Source: CAYSBA01 sp964429075 [NCBI: uncultured bacterium] (GTDB taxonomy: Bacteria > CAYSBA01). Taken from it: a DNA stretch of 9,888 nt. The translations under genes and the position numbers were made by a program. Shown here in pieces: positions 6,760-9,888 of this stretch (position 1 is the first letter of the stretch; every line of letters begins with the position of its first letter). The DNA is taken from NCBI GenBank assembly GCA_964429075.1, contig CAYSBA010000027.1, forward strand, positions 1 to 9,888, written 5' to 3'. The notes under the pieces were generated by a model, which was given only the letters and a program-made list of their open reading frames with translations, was not told where the DNA came from and did not search any database.

Positions 6760-6769
6760 GATATATATT
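6743..6769 (+). promoter_or_regulatory. Sigma70-like promoter for the porin gene
   Basis: TTGACT (6743-6748, 5 of 6 to the -35 consensus) and TATATT (6764-6769, 5 of 6 to the -10 consensus) are spaced 15 nt apart, slightly short of the preferred 16-18. Transcription would begin near 6776, about 24 nt before the ATG at 6800 and just upstream of its AGGAGG. The position is right for a promoter, but the short spacer lowers confidence. Confidence 0.45.
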
Positions 6770-6799
6770 TACAAAAAAATTTATTCAGGAGGTGGTACT

Positions 6800-8176
6800 A
6801 TGAAAAGTAGAATCTTTTTTCTTATGAGCTTTATCTTTCTATCTGGAAGTGCACTCGCGGGCGTATCTAAATCCCACAATGTCTGCAACAGATCAGATCA
6901 AAAAAACAGACTGGTTGCCTGCGAAAAGGATAACAAAAAAGATGATGGGCATCATGAGATAGATAAATCTCAATATATGAAAATGCTCGGTATGAAAAAA
7001 CACATGGGTGAACACTGTAAGATGCACAATCTGAAAATCAACTTTGAATATCGCCCCAGATACGAACACAAAGAAGGAAAAGATTTTAAGGTGGGCAATG
7101 TGTCTCGAACAATAAATCACAGAGCAAGGCTCAATATTGGATACAGGTTGAGAGATGTTGGATCGATATTCCTTCAGTTTCAGGATGTTAGATACTGGGG
7201 TGAAGAGATGGATACCCTGAAAGACTATTCTGCAGATGGATTTGATCTACATCAGGCATTTGTAAAGCTTAACCTTGGTCAAAATACATCTCTAAAAGTG
7301 GGTCGTCAGGAGATTATTATTGCTAATCACAGACTTGTAGGCAATGTTGGATGGACACCCAACGCCCGTTCATTTGACGGAGTTGTCTTTGATTACCTTG
7401 GAGATCTATTTAAATTAAAGGGATTCTTCACAAGGATAAGTGATGCTACACTATCTGGTGGATCTCCGACAGAGAATGTCGATTTTGGAGGTGTCTATCT
7501 AACAAAGAGATTCCTTGACATAATTAATACCGGCCTAATTGTCCTTGTTAGATACAATGAAGGTGCCGTAGCAGGCAATGAACCTACTGATGTTACAAAC
7601 ACAACTGGTGTTATTGCTGACGGCAGATATGATGGCTTCAATTTCGGTGGTGAGTTCTACTATCAACTAAACTTTACTGAAGAAAAAGATACCTATGCAT
7701 ATTTTTATGCCCTAAGAGGTGGTTATACCCTTAAAAATATTGTTTACAGACCAGGTCTTAAATTATTTTTTGAAAGGGCATCTGGTGCAACAGACAAAAC
7801 CTCTACATTCGACACAATGTATGCAACAAATCACAAATTCTACGGAGAGATGGATTTCTTTTTAAATCTCCCAGTCAACACCGATAACAGGGGTCTCCAA
7901 GATCTTGGTATAACCTTAATTGCTACACCATTTAAAAAGGCAAAGTTCTTTGCAACATTTCACAATTTCAAAGCAACCGTCAAGGTAAATGATGATCCTG
8001 TCGACTTTGGTAATGAGATCGACCTAAAACTTGTCTATCATTTTAACAGAAACATCTCCATCGACGGTCTATATGGTATCTTTCTCCCTGGTGAATTAAT
8101 GAAACAACTAAAGGGTGTAACAGATAATTCAAAATCTGAGAATTACTTTTACAGCACCTTTAAAGTTAAGTTCTAA
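6800..8176 (+). CDS. Alginate-export-type outer-membrane porin with His/Met/Cys-rich N-terminus
   Basis: A 458-residue protein with a clear signal peptide (MKSRIFFLMSFIFLSGSALA, cleavage after Ala20). From residue 78 it follows the alginate-export (AlgE-like) barrel pattern: NFEYRPRYEH, RTINHRARLNIGYRL, FLQFQDVRYWGEE, DLHQAFVKLNL, SLKVGRQEIIIANHRLVGNVGW and ARSFDGVVFDY, then alternating beta strands to a C-terminal STFKVKF. The terminal Phe is the usual BAM insertion signal. Such porins are annotated for alginate export, but most homologues outside Pseudomonas are general or substrate-specific channels of unknown cargo. Between leader and barrel, residues 29-76 hold two Cys pairs' worth of residues (29, 41, 73) plus clustered His and Met (HH 51-52, M60, M62, M65, H68, M69, H72, M75, H76), which is not typical of the family. 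ATG 6800 is chosen for its AGGAGG (7 nt upstream) and leader; an upstream TTG at 6743 falls in the promoter. A terminator follows. Confidence 0.82.
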   Translation: MKSRIFFLMSFIFLSGSALAGVSKSHNVCNRSDQKNRLVACEKDNKKDDGHHEIDKSQYMKMLGMKKHMGEHCKMHNLKINFEYRPRYEHKEGKDFKVGNVSRTINHRARLNIGYRLRDVGSIFLQFQDVRYWGEEMDTLKDYSADGFDLHQAFVKLNLGQNTSLKVGRQEIIIANHRLVGNVGWTPNARSFDGVVFDYLGDLFKLKGFFTRISDATLSGGSPTENVDFGGVYLTKRFLDIINTGLIVLVRYNEGAVAGNEPTDVTNTTGVIADGRYDGFNFGGEFYYQLNFTEEKDTYAYFYALRGGYTLKNIVYRPGLKLFFERASGATDKTSTFDTMYATNHKFYGEMDFFLNLPVNTDNRGLQDLGITLIATPFKKAKFFATFHNFKATVKVNDDPVDFGNEIDLKLVYHFNRNISIDGLYGIFLPGELMKQLKGVTDNSKSENYFYSTFKVKF

Positions 8177-8202
8177 GGACTGTTGATCAAAAATTGTTCG
8201 TT

Positions 8203-8240
8203 AAAAAAATAAGGGTGCCTCTTTTGGCACCCTCTTTTTT
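8203..8240. terminator. Bidirectional rho-independent terminator between porin and htrA
   Basis: An 8-bp perfect stem, AGGGTGCC (8212-8219) and GGCACCCT (8226-8233) with a TCTTTT loop, is followed on the plus strand by a C and six T (8234-8240). On the minus strand the same stem is followed by TA and seven T (8209-8203). It therefore should stop transcripts of the porin gene from the left and the htrA-type gene from the right, both of which end close by. Confidence 0.9.
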
Positions 8241-8245
8241 ATTAT

Positions 8246-9730
8246 TTACTTTAACTCAACGGCTATGTAATAATACCCTCCCTTTCTATAAACCTTCAAT
8301 AAAACATTGCCCTCTTTTTTTGCTCTTTTCATTAATCTCCTGAACTCATTTATACTCCTTACAGGCCTTCTGTTAACCGAAACAATAACATCACCTTTTT
8401 CAAGCATTGTCCGTGCAAAGATGCTTCTTTTATCTATGTGTATAACAACGAGTCCTGAAACCTTATCTGGTATTTCAAGTCTCTCTCTTAACTCTTTGTT
8501 CAGTTCTTTGACCTTAAGACCAAGTGGTACATTCTTTGCGTGATTATTATGTCCTTTGCTTATCCTTTCTTCTTCAATTTCACCCTCTCTGCTTGCTATC
8601 TTTACATGTAATGTCTTTTTGTGGCCATTTCTGAAGACAACAATTTCTACCATTTTGCCAGGCCTTGTAAGACCCACCATTCTCCTTAGATGCTCCACAT
8701 TCTTTACCACCTTACCATCGTATTTTAAGATGATATCCCCATCTTCAAGGCCATATTTTTCTGCAGGTGTATCCGGTATCACCTGTGTAACAAGCACACC
8801 CTTTGCCTTTTTCAGACCAAAGCTTCTCGCAAGGGCCTTATTCATATTTTGTATATTTACACCAAGCCATCCCCTTGCAACCTTCTTACCCTTCACAAGA
8901 TCTGGTAGTAATTCTTTCACCACATTTACAGGGATTGCAAAACCAATATTCTGAGCATTAGGATTAATGGCTGTGTTAATCCCTACCACCTCGCCCTTTA
9001 TGTTAAATAGTGGACCTCCAGAGTTTCCAAAATTTATCGGTGCATCTGTCTGAATGTAAATATCGTAACGATCATCACCAAGTATCCTGCCCTTTGCACT
9101 CACAATTCCAGCAGTAACTGTTCTTGAATATCCAAAGGGATTACCCACTGCAATTACCCAATCACCAACTCTCAGATTGTCAGAATCACCGAGTGGAACC
9201 TCTTTTGGTACATCCTCCATATCAAGTATCTTGATTAAGGCAACATCCACCTCAGGATCACTCCCTACAATCTCTGCCTTATACTCATCGTTTTCACTAT
9301 CACCAAGTTTGATCATGATCTCATCAGCCCGTGCAACAACATGATAGTTGGTAAGTGCAAGCTTCTTTTTTGAGTTGATTATAAAACCAGATCCAAGACT
9401 CATCCTTTTAAACTCTCTTGTGTCTGGCATATTAAAGAATCGCTTTAAAAAGTTTTCAAATGGATCTTCATCCCAGAAAAAGGGTGAACCAAAATCGCGT
9501 CTGCGCATCTTAATCTTTTGCGTGGTATATATGTTTATGACTGCAGGTTTTACCCTCTCTACCAGATCTGCAAATCCTTTTCTGATATCAACTGATGGTG
9601 CATCTTTATCGATCTCTTTCCAGATACTGCCTGCACTTGTTCTTTGAGCAACAGATAATAGCACTCCACCCAATATTAGAAGACCAGAACCTATTATCAA
9701 CAAACCAATTTTTAGTCTCTTTTTTTTCAT
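8246..9730 (-). CDS. Periplasmic serine protease Do/HtrA (DegP family)
   Basis: A 494-residue Do-type protease that degrades or refolds damaged envelope proteins. A basic start (MKKKRLK) and hydrophobic stretch (about 8-28) form a signal peptide or membrane anchor; no strong cleavage site is obvious, although TSAGS at 31-35 is possible. The trypsin-like domain has the triad His130 (LTNYHVV), Asp162 (DPEVDVALIKI) and Ser237 (GNSGGPLF), with the long charged LA-loop region before it (about 72-110, including Phe/Trp-rich FGSPFFWDEDPF). PDZ1 spans about 285-380 (RGWLGVNIQ start) and PDZ2 about 400-494 (PLGLKVKEL start). Length and order match DegP/DegQ/MucD. ATG 9730 is chosen because GGAGG (9740-9736) lies 5 nt upstream; GTG 9736 would overlap that site. 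DegP versus DegQ/DegS-like subtype cannot be settled, although two PDZ domains exclude DegS. Confidence 0.95.
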   Translation of the reverse strand: MKKKRLKIGLLIIGSGLLILGGVLLSVAQRTSAGSIWKEIDKDAPSVDIRKGFADLVERVKPAVINIYTTQKIKMRRRDFGSPFFWDEDPFENFLKRFFNMPDTREFKRMSLGSGFIINSKKKLALTNYHVVARADEIMIKLGDSENDEYKAEIVGSDPEVDVALIKILDMEDVPKEVPLGDSDNLRVGDWVIAVGNPFGYSRTVTAGIVSAKGRILGDDRYDIYIQTDAPINFGNSGGPLFNIKGEVVGINTAINPNAQNIGFAIPVNVVKELLPDLVKGKKVARGWLGVNIQNMNKALARSFGLKKAKGVLVTQVIPDTPAEKYGLEDGDIILKYDGKVVKNVEHLRRMVGLTRPGKMVEIVVFRNGHKKTLHVKIASREGEIEEERISKGHNNHAKNVPLGLKVKELNKELRERLEIPDKVSGLVVIHIDKRSIFARTMLEKGDVIVSVNRRPVRSINEFRRLMKRAKKEGNVLLKVYRKGGYYYIAVELK

Positions 9731-9794
9731 AAGCACCTCCTTTTATGGTTTATGTCTATAAAAATGACACTTGAAAATTACCTTTAGTTAAGAA

Positions 9795-9821
9795 GTAATA
9801 ACCAATATATCAATATGTCAA
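9795..9821 (-). promoter_or_regulatory. Candidate sigma70-like promoter for the htrA-type gene
   Basis: A perfect TTGACA (9821-9816 on the minus strand) is followed after 15 nt by TATTAC (9800-9795, 4 of 6 to the -10 consensus). The start point would fall near 9788, giving a leader of about 58 nt. I see no sigmaE- or sigma32-type elements, although such consensus sequences differ between phyla. Confidence 0.4.
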
Positions 9822-9888
9822 GCCCAAACCACCGAGCAATGTAAAGGATAGCTTTTTTTCATAAAAAGGTGATGGATTAACCCAGAGT
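9822..9888. other. Right-edge intergenic sequence
   Basis: These 67 bases upstream of the htrA-type promoter contain no gene start, repeat or hairpin that I can support. The minus strand could hold the last three codons of another gene (a TAA in frame near 9877), but this is too short to judge. Confidence 0.3.

Larger units (their letters stand above)
6594..6799. other. Divergent intergenic control region between beta-propeller and porin genes
   Basis: This 206-bp, very AT-rich stretch separates two leader-peptide genes that point away from each other. It holds a wide-spaced 9-bp inverted repeat (6632-6686), a sigma70-like promoter toward the porin (6743-6769) with a 6-bp inverted repeat over its -35 box (6742-6759), and good ribosome sites at both ends (GGGAGG at 6603-6598 on the minus strand, AGGAGG at 6787-6792 on the plus strand). 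A small AT palindrome, AATAAA-G-TTTATT (6604-6616), lies in the leader of the propeller gene. I see no convincing promoter for the minus-strand gene and no small gene. Confidence 0.6.

Noticed and set aside
6743-6799. Longer porin start at TTG 6743
   Set aside because: It lies on the predicted -35 box and would place 19 residues before a clean signal peptide; ATG 6800 has AGGAGG at proper spacing.
8556-8954. Long open frame on the + strand inside the protease gene
   Set aside because: It is antisense to conserved PDZ and trypsin-domain sequence and its translation shows no family resemblance.
1-9888. Defence system, mobile element or CRISPR array
   Set aside because: I saw no transposase, integrase, Cas, toxin-antitoxin, restriction or reverse transcriptase motifs and no regularly spaced repeats; genes fit ordinary chromosomal functions with even base composition.

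Overview
The window reads as a stretch of chromosome from an AT-rich, diderm (Gram-negative) bacterium. The support is an outer-membrane beta-barrel ending in Phe, a lipobox lipoprotein, a DegP/HtrA protease and leadered envelope proteins. The gene family mix and order (TPR lipoprotein, RodZ-like, TsaB, UvrB, UvrC) are reminiscent of low-GC Desulfobacterota or 'deltaproteobacteria' and relatives, but the lineage cannot be fixed from sequence alone. Start codons include TTG, and strong AGGAGG-type ribosome sites are common. I see no tRNA, rRNA, CRISPR array, insertion sequence, phage gene or integration signature.

Left part (1-5542, + strand): the 3' end of an unrecognised gene runs into a tightly packed, almost certainly co-transcribed string. 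It comprises a PilF-like TPR lipoprotein, a short RodZ-like membrane-anchored HTH protein, TsaB (partner in the tRNA t6A modification enzyme), UvrB and UvrC. Every junction overlaps (53, 14, 4, 19 and 8 nt), so translational coupling is expected. UvrB and UvrC are the damage-recognition helicase and the dual-incision nuclease of nucleotide excision repair. UvrC ends just after its nuclease domain and lacks the usual C-terminal helix-hairpin-helix tail. The RodZ-like protein likewise stops at its membrane helix.

Middle (5547-6593, - strand): a 65-residue coiled-coil DUF465/YdcH-type protein converges on uvrC with only 4 bp between stop codons and has its own good promoter. Behind it lies a secreted SMP-30/gluconolactonase-like beta-propeller with its metal-site residues apparently intact.

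Right part (6594-9888): a 206-bp divergent control region with two inverted repeats and a sigma70-like promoter lies between the propeller gene and an alginate-export-type outer-membrane porin on the + strand. The porin carries an unusual His/Met/Cys-rich N-terminal segment. A bidirectional terminator separates it from a convergent Do/HtrA periplasmic protease with a trypsin domain and two PDZ domains, whose promoter lies near the right edge.

Most of the window is housekeeping (DNA repair, tRNA modification, envelope quality control). I found no convincing new multi-gene system. The points most worth checking are the truncated UvrC, the tail-less RodZ-like protein, the putative metal-binding extension of the porin and the repeats in the divergent promoter region.
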